From: Incurvaria masculella
Taxonomy: Eukaryota; Arthropoda; Insecta; Lepidoptera; Incurvariidae
Direction of reading: 5' to 3'
DNA length: 64,000 nucleotides
Assembly (NCBI GenBank): GCA_946894095.1
Contig: OX335650.1
Coordinates: 4,216,001-4,280,000, forward strand
In this document: in pieces, positions 21,763-32,776 of the stretch
Layout of the letters: the number at the start of each line of letters is the position of its first letter
How positions within the stretch are numbered: the stretch's first letter is position 1
Notes under the pieces: model-generated
Told to the model about the DNA's origin: nothing
The model's input: only the letters and a program-made list of their open reading frames with translations
Databases searched by the model: none
Position numbers and translations under genes: made by a program

Positions 21763-22150
21763 CCTCGTAGCCTAGTGTAGCGGGGACTTGCCTAGTATAC
21801 CAGAGGTCTGGGTTCGAATCCTCGCCCCGTTCATGCACTACTTTCTTACTCTTTCTGAGTTGGATAAGTGCATTTCGTCACGAATGCGAGCTGCTCCATG
21901 GTTCGGAATCCCTGTAAAACTGTAGGTCCCCTTCCCCTACTAGGTGGTAGGGTTGAAACCAGCCCGGTTTGGTACCATCGCATTGGATGAAAAGATGGTC
22001 GAAGCGGCAATAAACAATTGTTCCATCCAGTTCAATGTAGCCGTGCTCATAAATGGAAGGTCCTAACATAGCACCTAATTCCTTCGGGAATGTGGTGTAA
22101 TGGCAGTTGTGTGGTATTTATTAGCCATCCATGTCAGGTTGCATAAAAAA
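21763..22150 (+). mobile_element. SINE, tRNA-head family, best full-length copy
   Basis: The head has CGTAGCCTAGTGTAGCGG (A box) and an exact B box GGTTCGAATCC at 21811-21821, 43 bp apart, as in tRNA genes. The body of about 270 bp holds GTTGGATAAGTGCATTTCG, CTACTAGGTGGTAGGGTTGA, ATCGCATTGGATGAAAAGAT and CAGTTCAATGTAGCCGTGC. It ends CATGTCAGGTTGCATAAAAA. This is the order of an RNA polymerase III-transcribed SINE that borrows a LINE reverse transcriptase. It is the reference for the other copies. Confidence 0.85.
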
Positions 22151-22299
22151 ATGCAAATATAGAACTAAAGATGTTGTTTCATCATTTGGATTGCATTCGA
22201 GAGGTGACTAAAGCAAATCAACAACTTTTAATCTTTGAGTGCGAGAAGTTAACGACTTCTAACCTCTTCGCGCTTATTAACATAATTATTATCCCCATG

Positions 22300-22900
22300 T
22301 GTAATGTAACTATGAATAATGAAAGATTAGAACAGGTGAATGAGTTTGTGTATCTAGGAAGGACATTGAAAGAAGAGTGAATGCTGGACATCGAGTAAAC
22401 GGCGCAACGAATGCCGTTATGAAAGGCCGGGTGATTACGCCTACAGCTAGGATGGCGATTCATAACTGTGTATGTATGTATGTATGTGTGTGTGTATGTG
22501 TATGTATGTGATACAATTGTGTATGGGAGCGAGACTTGGGTATGGAAGAATAGGCATGAATGTAGAAATGCGTTCCTTGTGGAAAGTTTGCGAAATTAAT
22601 CTAACGGGGAAATTTAACGGTTAGAGAGCAATGTAAATTGAAAAATGATGTTGTGACTAGAATCGAGAAAGGACTGCTAAGATTAAGATACATGAAACGG
22701 ATTGGTTGACGAAAAAATTACAAAACAAAGTTACAGAGCAGAAGTGAGCGGAATCGCAGAACAAATCGATGTAATTCTTTGTAAAGGTCTGGTACGTAAC
22801 ACCCGTAGTCGTAGAGCATGTATGAAAATATGTATGTCTGTAGATGAAGCGAAAGAGGTGTGCTGTGATCGTACCGGGAAAACGGCGTGAAGGTATGTGT
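22300..22900 (+). pseudogene. Decayed LINE, end of reverse transcriptase ORF
   Basis: Fragments in order: LEQVNEFVYLGRTLKE, then VNGATNAVMKGR, YGSETWVWKN, DVVTRIEKG, and finally RRACMKICMSVDEAKEVCCDRT. This is the C-terminal order of the RTE/CR1-like endonuclease-reverse transcriptases common in moths. Several stops and frameshifts and a (TGTA)n expansion interrupt it. Confidence 0.7.
22468..22510. repeat. TGTATG/TGTG microsatellite
   Basis: Tandem TGTATG and TGTG units lie inside the decayed LINE. Confidence 0.85.
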
Positions 22901-25199
22901 ATTATCTCCGTTCGCCCGTAACTATGCCTTTAACCTTCTAGTGGCTTAAAAATACTTAAAAATACTTTAATATAGAGCTCTTTACACATACGTATCGAAA
23001 TCAACACTGCCCCATCATTATTTCCTTGATAGCTTTGTATAGTTGTTATCACACTTTGAAATACTTTAAAAGACAGTAGTAAAATAAAAGAAGAATAATA
23101 ATTGTCAATTAAAGTAAAACTAAAATCTATATGAAAAAAAATCGTATTTCTACGATTGCTATTCCGAAATTCCGGTATGTAAATTGCAGTTTCTGATGAA
23201 AGGGTAACGTAATCGCCTCCCCGTCATGCCGGCCTCACAGCCGTAAGCCCTAGGATTACATCGGTATCGGTTTTGTGAAACGCTCCCCTGTCGATTTATT
23301 TGACTTTGAAACTCGAAATAAACCCCTTTGAATTAGGGGAGACTATCAAGTGTAAATTATTATAGTAGCTTAGTTTTTAGTTACCAGTTATTTTAATTAG
23401 TATGGATGTTTCAGGTTTAAGAGCGCCATCTATATTGTAATTCCACTCCTATTGAGACCTTTGTACTTTAAGCTTGTTTAATTTTAGTCAAATATATATA
23501 TTAACATTTCTAATTTTTAAGATATAATTAAACGTATTTTTTTACCATCTAATACACCAGTGCTCAAGTTAAGAATGTTGTCAGAATTACTGTCGAATGC
23601 TTTTGATAAGTCACAAAATATAAACCGTGAGCATGGAGTGATTGCACTGCATTGGTTCATTTATGAACCTTACTAAAACGACCATGTACCTAATTTTAAA
23701 AACGTCAATTCGAATTTGTCTTATGAATTGCTTCAACATGTTCAGGAGCGAATACCTAAAGGATTGATATTGGCCAAGGCCTACTCCTGAACCCTGAACA
23801 AATTCCACGCCGCGACCTTGAGTTCTACCCTTTGTGTTCACCTTAATTTAAAGAACCGAACCAATTGTGTAATGACGCCACGCTCGATCAAGAGAGTGTC
23901 GAAGAAAATTAAAATTAAAATTACATTTATACCTCATTGCTATTTTAAAACAAGTGTTGCTAAAAAAAGCTTTGCCGTCTAACTTTTATAAATAATGGAA
24001 AAAACTAACCCTTAACATCGTTGAAATAAAGACTGATGAATCGATGTGAGCTTTCGAGATGACGATGAAACCAAATTGTGAACGCTTTAACCTACAATTA
24101 AAGTTGATAGCACTAGGCCACATATCTATTGAAGTTTGGCAGTTCTCTGTTAAAATTTCGACGAAATGCGTTGGCTAGAGTTATAGTCCATGGCGTAAAG
24201 AAGAGTCTTGATCCAATCGGGTTGTATTTTAACTTAATTAAAAATTCAATTTTACCTTAGCTTTTTTATTCTTTCACTGATTCTTTATTTGTCATTGTTT
24301 GCAGTAATTTGTTTTATTGTTTCTGTTACTTAATTTGTCTTTGTTTACCCTAATTTGTTTTATTTACTTAATTTGTCCTTTATTCAAAATGTTTTATCTA
24401 CTCCATTTGTCTTCTTATTAATTCTAGTAAATTTGTCTTTTAGTTTTTTTCTTCTTAACTTGTTCTATAATTTATTCAAAGACTTTAAAGTGCAAGATTG
24501 ATGATTTCTCTAGATTTCCTTCAAGAAGCATGCTAACTTGTGAATTTACAGATTGTGAGGTGAAGGGGCTTAAAAACCCGGAAAAAATAACGGTTGCGGA
24601 CATTGATTGGAAATATTTAATATTGCTATCCTCCACAAAACCTTATTTTTGGCATCAGACGCTAGAGTCAGTCCTAGGTTGACTTCAATAAAATAATTTA
24701 ATGTGTCCTGGTTTCATGGTCGATTCTTTTCATTAAAAAAAGCGACAAAATTTAATTTTAGTCAATTCATAAAACAAAGGATAATGACCATAGTTCGGTT
24801 TCATGTATTCGAAAACATTTAGTCGATAATATTAACTTTTTTGGACATGATAAACTTAGATAAAAAATATTTCTGAAAATGCGTTCTAATTAATTAAACT
24901 AATAAAGAAAATGGAAAAAAAATATTTACTCATGTCATATCATATCTGGCGGAGCCTACAGGAGAAAACTCCACAATCGTTTTCATCTCTATTATTAATA
25001 TGCTGCGTGCAAAAGAAAAGGATCATGCGTAAATTGATCCATTCGTCGGTGACGTGCTTCCGCTTGACAAAATCTGAAAAATTTAAAAATTATTTTTCAT
25101 TGAAGAATTAAGATGCACGAGAAAGTTTATGACTTTAAAATTCCCACAACTGATGTACATTTCTACTATGCCACCGAGAAGGTTTCCACTTTTATTACG
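22901..25199. other. AT-rich non-coding stretch
   Basis: Nothing coding is supported. At 24240-24480 there is a diverged minisatellite in which AATTTGTCTTT or AATTTGTTTTATTTACTT recurs about every 35 bp. The other short frames show no motifs. Confidence 0.4.
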
Positions 25200-25460
25200 G
25201 GTAATCTCCTTTCTCGATCGGAGCCGGCGCACCGTCCGAGGCACTCGCCGGCCGACGGCGTCGGATGTCCACTTCGCGGTCCGCTCGGCGCCGGGACCCG
25301 GCGCCGGGACCCGACGCCGGGACCCGACGCCACGGTCCGTCGCCTGCCAGCGGGCAGTCAGCTGCGACCGACCACGCTCCGACTATTTAAAACACCCAGA
25401 CGCGCCGACCGCGCGGGACGCCCCGAACTTTGACTCACGCGCGGCTCAAACTTCGCCCCG
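25200..25460. promoter_or_regulatory. CpG-rich island with 13-bp tandem repeat
   Basis: A GC-rich island in AT-rich DNA. Inside it, GGCGCCGGGACCC is repeated about 3.5 times at 25287-25332 with slight variation. Open frames cross it in several phases because of composition. It could be a promoter or enhancer; no exon can be assigned. Confidence 0.3.
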
Positions 25461-26269
25461 GCGTCATTGATCTGGCGATTGCACGTTATCCGTACGCGCG
25501 GGATCTCCATCGAAAAGTTGAGGACGTAAACATGGTTGCGAGCTTGTTTTTAGGAAAAAAACCGCAATCTCTTGCACCAAAGACGACGGGCTCGCGTCAG
25601 GGTGCAAGAGTGCAGAGCACAAGCGCCGTCCTCCATCTCCTAAAAACAACAGGCGCCGCGGCGCGCCGGTCCGAATTTGATTCCTGAAGTATTGAGAAAT
25701 ACGAGAATAATGTAGGTAAAATTGATTGGAAATGCTTGAAGAAGAGGAGATATATGAAGGCAGAGCAGGCGTTCGTCAGAAGAGGTGGACTCGAAATCGA
25801 AATCGCTGGTGTCAATCGCACGTCCGTCATCTGAGCTCGGTCATCTCGACCCACGGATCTCGTGTCTCGGCCCCCGAGATTGTGAATAATTTGGCGCTAC
25901 GCTAGAACTCGGCCCGGGATTGCGAAGTACCGATATATCGTTAATACCCGCCGGCGAATTTTTTTTAAAGTCAAAAATATAAAATTACGATATTTATGAA
26001 TACCTGTAAGTACGCAATGACGCTTTCCTGGAGGGAAGGGCAGATATGCTAGAGATCACAGGGTACTTTCTGTTTTGATTCCTCTACACACATTACATAA
26101 CCTAAGCTTACAGTTGCTACGTACCTAACGTTTTCGAAGTACTTGTTAAGTATAGTCGTGGTACGGTCTTCTAATGACAAGACATTTTCATTCAGTTCTG
26201 GTCTGTTAATTTGTTTTGTCATCCCCCATTCATTCTAGATACGAATATACTTTGATATGATACGATTTT

Positions 26270-26575
26270 TTTATGCAACCTGACATGGATGCCACTGGAC
26301 TGGACTGACGTGAATACCACACAACTACCTTTATGATATTAGCCCAATAACCCACATTCCCGAAGCAATTAGGTGCCATGCCAGGACCTTCCCGTTATGA
26401 GCACGACTACGTTGAACTGGGTGGAAAAAACGGACAATTTTTCATTGCCGCTTCGACCATCTTTTCATCCAATACGATGGTACCATCCCGGGCGGGCTTA
26501 AACCCTACAGGGGAAGGGGACCTACAGTTCTACATGGATTCCGAACCATAGAGCAGCTCGCATTCATGATGATAC
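26270..26575 (-). mobile_element. SINE copy, shared body, head lost
   Basis: From TTTTTTATGCAACCTGACAT on the left through CCTTCCCGTTATGAGCACGA and GATGGTACCATCCCGGGCGG to GAGCAGCTCGCATTCATGA. It is truncated before the tRNA-like head. Confidence 0.75.
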
Positions 26576-26900
26576 GAAGGTACGAATACATACGTACACA
26601 CGTTATCGTATATACGTATGGACTCATATAATTTGTAGAAAGCTAGCCGGGGGATCAAACCACATAAGTGTTAAAATAACTGAACCAGCGATATCGGTCC
26701 TCGATGGAAACATCGAATTCGGTCCCAAATAATCTCTTTTCTCCGTGACTGCGGCTAAGGATAAACGCCATTGGGGCTTAAAGCACCCAGGATAAAAGAT
26801 TGTCGAATCAGCAAAAAAAGTCCAGGTCAATGTAGCCGAAAGCGAAGGTACAGAGCCCAGATTCTTCGGAAATGTGTTGCGATGGGATAATTACTACAAA

Positions 26901-27136
26901 ACCGGCCAAGTGCGAGTCGGACTCGCACACACAGGGCTCCGTACCATTGTTCAAGATTTAACACAAAAATCACGTTTTTTGTATGGGGGCCCTTTAATTT
27001 TTATTATTTTGAATTTTACCTACTTTTTGTTATAGGGGCAACATAAATACACACTCTATGAAAATTTCAATTGCCTAACTATTATGGTTCATGAGATACA
27101 GTTCCGTTGGCACCCTTTGGGTACGGAACCCTAAAA
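26901..27136 (+). mobile_element. CGGCCAAGTGCGAG repeat, copy 3
   Basis: A clear copy from ACCGGCCAAGTGCGAGTCGG to TTTGGGTACGGAACCCTAAA, with a partial loss of the CCGTCC block. Confidence 0.8.
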
Positions 27137-27306
27137 AAGATAACTTTAACCAGCGAGCACGGAAGGATACTGAAACAGAGAGTAATATAACAGGACCTTA
27201 TTGGACTCAAATTGTAGTGCTACGCGCGCTCGGCGTAGCAGTGCTACGACAGCTACGGATAGGCTAGGTGGGGTTATAAATACACACCAAATATGTACAA
27301 TCTTAA

Positions 27307-27668
27307 GGATGTTCCAACCCAAACAATGTTTTTTTTACACAGAACGCAAAAAGTATTGCACTTTAAGGCACGAATTCGTCAAAAATATTAAATATAGCCA
27401 TAGTAGTTGCAGCGAAAACATATTCACAATTTCAGGTTTAATGGTTTCGTTGTAATTGCCGATTAGAAGTTTTACACCGTTAGATGGCGCTGTTAAATAA
27501 AAATCGTATTTAAATAAATTGTAACATAACCAATAATCCTGAAATTGTGAAATTGTTTTCGCTGCAAGTAATATGACTATATTAAACTTTTATTATTAAT
27601 TCGTGGCTTAAAGTGCAATACTTTTTGCGTTATGTGTGCAAACAACTTTATACGGGTCGGAACAGCCG
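27307..27668. mobile_element. Long-palindrome MITE
   Basis: The arms of about 130 bp (27307-27440 and 27535-27668) are reverse complements with moderate divergence, sharing GCAAAAAGTATTGCAC, CGAATT and CACAATTTCAGG or complements. The centre reads ATTGCCGATTAGAAG and GTTAGATGGCGCTG. A diverged half copy is at 36345-36560 with the same centre. Confidence 0.65.
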
Positions 27669-28876
27669 TAACCGATATATTTTCTATTAAGAGATTTCTA
27701 ACATAGCTATTTCTGCCAATATTTTCGTATTAAACATTGCTTGCACTCAGGTATATTCAACCGTTTTAGTTAAAAGTTGAAGGATATAAGAGTTTTCGAA
27801 ATACATACATATACATTTGATATATTTACACTGCTTTGCAAACAAGTTCGCGCAAACCATTAATGATTAAAATTGTTTTTCTACTATTTAAACATTGCTA
27901 ATTTTCTTTTTTTAAAATGGCCGGTATAAGTGAGTACATATAGTGAAACCGATTTCACTAAAACATTTAAAACTTTAAAAAACTTTAATATTTATTGTTT
28001 TTGTGCCACAGAAAAAGTAGCCATCTTGCGGTATTAAATTTCTATTATCTTATAAAAATTTAAGTGGAAATTCTAAAATAGGTTTTCGCCACGCTGACTA
28101 CGGATACATTTAATATGATTCATTAATTTATCCAGTATCCAGTACGACGTCTCTGGTGCTTAATGTTCTCAAATTGGACTTATGTTCAAAAACTATCATA
28201 GAAAAGGTTTGAAATATTAGCGTCACGTATTTACCTTTATAGGTTTCAAATATAGTTAGACCATCAATACATCATTAAACTTTTTGAAATTCCAAAATAG
28301 GTAGTAGTTATTTTTAAAAATCTTATAATATGGTTTCACTTTCGCCTTTATGGAGCTGAATGCAATCAGGTGTGATCATGCCTTCAACAAGCTTTACCTA
28401 CCTTGGTTTATGTAAAATAGGGACGAGTCTCTGAATCTGAAGTGTCTAGGTGGCACATTGCACGGAGACCTGTGGCTCTCCCTACTTGAGTGCTTACAGT
28501 GTCAAGAAAAAATATGGGGTTTACCGCCTTTTATATGCTTTTCATTTAATTTTGTGTGGCTATATATATACAAGGAAGGAATTCTATACGAACATTACGC
28601 TAGTATATTTAGAATTTATTAATTGTAAAACCGAAAACTTTCACCATTGTGTTTATATATTATTTTGTGATAATAAATTTAATAGTGAAATTTTTTTGAA
28701 AGATCTTAGTGAATACGGAAACAAACTTTTAGTTAACATATTTATTTGAAAACGAATGGTTTGACGGTCGACATGTTTACCTTTCAGTGCCCGTTCTCGT
28801 TTGAAAGCCCGGCAGTAATGGTGTAAATCTAAAAATAAAAAATAAATAATATAGTAATAATAATAATAAATAAAGA
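27669..28876. other. AT-rich stretch, nothing recognised
   Basis: No shared repeats and no motif-bearing frames. The 99-codon frame at 28450-28749 is AT-driven and has no supporting signal. Confidence 0.4.
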
Positions 28877-29262
28877 GCGCGTGGCCTTGCCTTATATACC
28901 AGAGGTATAAAGGGTAAATCCCGGCCCCGTTCGTGCACCACTTTTTTTTCTCTTTCTCATTAGGATAAGTGCATTTCGTTACGAATGGGAGATGTTTTAT
29001 GAAACGGAACCCATGTAAAACTTTAGGTCCTTTTCGTCTGTGGGTGGTAGGGCCTACTCGGGTTGCTATTATCACATTGTATAAAGATTATGTTCGAAAC
29101 GGCAATGTAAAATCGTCCATGTTTTCCATCCAGTACAATGTAGCCGTGCTTATAAATATTATGTTTTGGCATGGAACCTAATTCCTTCGGGGATGCGGTG
29201 TATTGGCCTAATATAATCATGACGGTGGGTACGGTATTAGCCATCAATGTTCAGTTACATTA
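28877..29262 (+). mobile_element. SINE, tRNA-head family, nearly complete
   Basis: It begins CGCGTGGCCTTGCCTTATAT, with a decayed B box (AGGGTAAATCCCGG). The body contains GATAAGTGCATTTCGTTACG and CAGTACAATGTAGCCGTGC. The tail runs to GTTACATTAAAGAAA. Confidence 0.75.
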
Positions 29263-29339
29263 AAGAAAGAGTTTTGAGAACGATTAAAATAAAACGGTCG
29301 GGTAATTTATGTTGTTAAAATATGCCGTAAATATCGGAA

Positions 29340-29803
29340 TGGTCGCGAGACTGTGCCAAGCGCGCGGCTCGGCAGTGTACCGTCGAGACGCGCGCGATCG
29401 GATGGGCGAGGTGGCGAGCGGCGCCGCGTCACCCGCAGACGCCGCCGCGCCACGTGAGCCGGAAGCTCGTTAGTCTGTTCCTTGAATAACGCTCGCCGCA
29501 GCCCGATCTGGCTCGCTCACGCTACGCACGACGCACGGACACACGTACAGTGCCGGGCAGAACGACTGGGACCAACCGACATCGGCCTTGAGAGAAGTGT
29601 TACGAAGTCGGGTTATGAAATATTGTGGCAAAGACGTTTGAAGTAAAAGTAAAGCAGTCCCAAAAGAAAAGAAAAATACACAAAGCACATTGTTACAGTG
29701 TTACAATATCGTTATCGTTACAAATGTGTACTAATTACAGTTTACGTTGGAATATATCTAGCAATAGTTTGCAAAAGTGGCTATGGTTCAGCATGCCAGG
29801 GAG
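29340..29803 (+). promoter_or_regulatory. CpG island with possible untranslated first exon
   Basis: 29340-29600 is GC-rich and repeat-free. Downstream, a short frame MVQHARE starts at 29783 and runs into a strong donor (GAG|GTACGT at 29803). This looks like a promoter plus first exon of a plus-strand transcript. No downstream exon was identified, so the gene is unknown. Confidence 0.3.
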
Positions 29804-29867
29804 GTACGTAAATTGCCCTGCCTGACGCTGGTTTTCAGCCGCTGCCTTGTGAGTATGTATGAGTGTA

Positions 29868-29914
29868 CAAGCAGTATTCACCCACACACCTCATGTGTGG
29901 GTGAATACTGCTTG
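29868..29914. repeat. Perfect 21-bp hairpin with 5-nt loop
   Basis: 29868-29888 and 29894-29914 are exact complements, starting CAAGCAGTATTCACCCACAC. The size is smaller than that of a typical microRNA precursor. It is probably a palindromic remnant but is unusually perfect. Confidence 0.8.
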
Positions 29915-30016
29915 TGTGTGAATGAAGTGTTAATTTTGAGTCTGCAATCTGTATATGTCTGTGGTTTATAGGAATGTATAGGTTTATCTTAGAATATGGT
30001 AACTCTATATCAGTAT

Positions 30017-30330
30017 GCCTCGTTAGGCCCGTGGCGCGACGCCTCGATAAGCTTTGTGAAGCAGCTCTGAGCGCGGTCGGGTTGTATATGGGTGACCGTT
30101 TTCGACCATTGAGGCTAGCCGTGATTAGGATTCCACGTTACTAGGAAATCCCGCGCAGGTTGGTACCATCGCATTGAGGGAACGATGGTCGAAGCGGCAA
30201 TGAAAATCTTCCGGGTTTTCCATCCAGTTCAATGTAGTCGGGCAATATAAGGAAGGTCCTGGCATAGCACCTAGTTCCCATGTGGTGTGTTAGGCTAATA
30301 TTATGACGTCATGTCCAGTTACATAAAACA
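30017..30330 (+). mobile_element. SINE with 5S-rRNA-like head, best copy
   Basis: The head at 30056-30098 reads GTGAAGCAGC, GAGCGCGGTC and TATATGGGTGACCG in order. This matches the internal promoter region of insect 5S rRNA (AAGCAGC, GCGCGGT and a GGATGGG-GACCG type block). Next comes TTGAGGCTAGCCGTG, then the body shared with the tRNA-headed SINE (ACCATCGCATT, CAGTTCAATGTAGTCG, AAGGTCCTGGCATAGCACC), and a tail GTCCAGTTACATAAAAC. Hence a SINE3-like (5S-derived) unit with the same body. Confidence 0.65.
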
Positions 30331-31192
30331 GGTCATCATTGCGCGTCTAAATGTTCGTTAACTCTACTGTCGCCGCATTTAAGTAACCAGATTTTTGCCG
30401 GAATCGCTAGAAACGTCCTGGCAAGTTCGAAAACTACGCTGCATTCCGAAAAAGACTCAAGAGTAAACCAGCCACTCGAGTGTAACTTACCTGGATAAAC
30501 GCACACGGCGAATAGGGGCAGGCTGGAAGGTGGTTTGTTCATTAGTGCAGGCCTGACCGCAAGTTATGTCTCGCCGGGTCGGACGCAGGTGGCTTTAGAA
30601 CAGCCTCGCAAGCCATTCTGTACTATTATTTCTAAGATAGCGCGTTAGAACGGAGTTATGGTATGGAGGCGTTTTTTACCTCGCGATAAAACCAAGAAAG
30701 TAAAGTGGGGAAATTGTACACGTTACAGTAAATATCCTATTACCGCTGCAACGCAAAATGCAAAGGCACAAGGCGAATGATTTACGGGCTTCAAACTAGA
30801 AAATAGGCTCGGTACAGCTAGGTATGCAGACCTTGACCGAATAATACCTTAAATATATACTGCCTTGGCAACGTTCCTGTTCTATACCGATAGGTGGCGG
30901 GGTAAAAAAATGACTATAATAATAGTTTCTTAAATTCGGGGTAAATGGACTCTTGGAAATGTCAAGAATAGCGTAAAAAGGGGTCTTAATCAGATTGCCA
31001 TAGTTTATATCTGTCTGTTTGTAAAATACGCAGAAATAGCCGTACAACCAATTTATTTGTTTGGTAAGATATCTGAAAATCCTGTAACCCTGACTCGAAA
31101 CGATAACTAAAACCATTTATATAATATAAATTGTAATACTGGAGTGCAACACTTCTTGTTAACGTTAATGTAATCGTTAACATATAACTTTC

Positions 31193-31742
31193 TTAAGGTG
31201 GCCCAACCCGGCGGCCTCAACTCATTTGCGGGCACGGTACAAAACCGTGCTGTTGCGCTCTGGGACCTTCTCTGTTTCTAAGAATAAGACAGGCTCCGTT
31301 ATTAGGAAGATGCAACCTGTCCACAAAAAAGACAATGTGCATAGTGTATGATTTGGTAAGATTTACGAAAATTTTAATTTCAAAACGATTTATAGCTAAA
31401 AGTAAACCACGACCGCTGTAGTCAAAAATCTAACAAAAACCAAATAGATTATAAATCTTGATTAAACAAGCTATGTCTGATGACTAATCTTTTTAAGATG
31501 TTCTTACTTTATCATTGCGTAATCCACCTCCAAAGTAATTGTATAAAACGCGCGAAAAATCCGAACTTTCGGACGTTATAACTTGGAAACCAAACACAAT
31601 TTTACAATGCCAATGGTCATCAGACATCTAGTTCAATCAAATAAAGCTATATTGAGCAAAATTTTGGATCTCTGACAAGAAATATAGGCGTGATCTTCTT
31701 TCCCCTTTTGTATGGGGAAATGAGCGGGTTGGGCCACCTTAA
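31193..31742 (+). mobile_element. TTAA-flanked MITE of about 545 bp, copy 3
   Basis: TTAA at 31193-31196 and 31739-31742, with termini GGTGGCCCAACCCGGC and complement. The inner palindrome GCACGGTACAAAACCGTGC is perfect here. It is one of the best-preserved copies. Confidence 0.88.
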
Positions 31743-32492
31743 GTTAAAACATAAGAAGAAATAAGGCAGAAATATCTTTATAATTACATTCAACCAGAGA
31801 TGGTGCACAACCAGTGTTTTTCGAGAAATTATTTTAATAATTTATATTACCATGTCGAAACGTTCTTTGCAACATAAAATTCCAGAGCTCGGAACATACC
31901 AACTAATGAAATTCAATAAACATTTCATTTTCCAAAAACACAGTACAAAGGCATCACGCCACACGTAGTCGAGGATAGAGAGGTAGTCCTCCGTGACTTT
32001 GACCCACATACGTTTTCTTTGTAAATGCCTACTGTGGCGTTGAGGGTGATGCAATCCGTATTACATCATTAACGTAACAAAAACTATTGGTTAAAGTAAC
32101 AATACAATTGACAAGGACCACTTTAAAACATAGTAAACGTCACCCTAGAGAAGAACTAAATTCCGCATTTGGTATTGAAGACAATAATATAACAAATGGA
32201 ATAGTAAATAACTCCCTCATTTTAGAGACTGTATATTGAAATGAATGATGAATAAGACTTGAAATAGGAATGTTATTTCAATATTTTTTCAAGATATCAA
32301 AATTGTTTACAAAATAAACTACTAAACACTTTTTGGCGTAGGTAGTCATCAAGATCGTGGAGGGTCCCTCTCTACGCATTGAGAAGGCCTTGTCACACAT
32401 TTTCGTAGCAGTTGAAGTAAAAGGTCGCTTGACATGACTCGTCACTTTCGTCTGGTCTGTTGATAGACTAGGCATACTATTAGACGTGAAAA
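31743..32492. other. Non-coding stretch
   Basis: Two minus-strand frames (32054-31842 and 32565-32278) lack motifs. No repeat was recognised. Confidence 0.35.
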
Positions 32493-32776
32493 ACCGGTCA
32501 ATTGTGAGTTGGATCCGCACACGAAGGGTTCCGTACCATCGTACAAGATTTGAGAATAAAAACACTTGTTTGCATGGGACCCCCCTTTAATTTTATAGTT
32601 TTTTTATTTTGTTTGTTTTGTTGTTATAGCGGCAAAATAAATGCACACTCTGTGAAAATTTCAGGTGCCTACCTATTACGGTTCATGAGATACAGCCCTG
32701 TGATAGACGGACGGACGGACAGCGGAGGCTTAGTAATAGGCTACCGTTTTCACCCTTTGGGTACGGAACCCTAAAA
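32493..32776 (+). mobile_element. CGGCCAAGTGCGAG repeat, copy 4
   Basis: A diverged start (TCAATTGTGAGTTGGATCCG), then GGGTTCCGTACCATCGTAC, the GACGGACGGACGGACAGCGG block and TTTGGGTACGGAACCCTAAA at the end. Confidence 0.78.

Noticed and set aside
21763..21835. A tRNA gene at the SINE head
   Set aside because: The A and B boxes are present but the cloverleaf stems do not close and the sequence continues into a repeated body. It is a SINE promoter, not a tRNA.
30056..30098. A 5S rRNA gene
   Set aside because: Only the internal promoter part resembles 5S; the terminal stem is absent and the sequence joins the SINE body.
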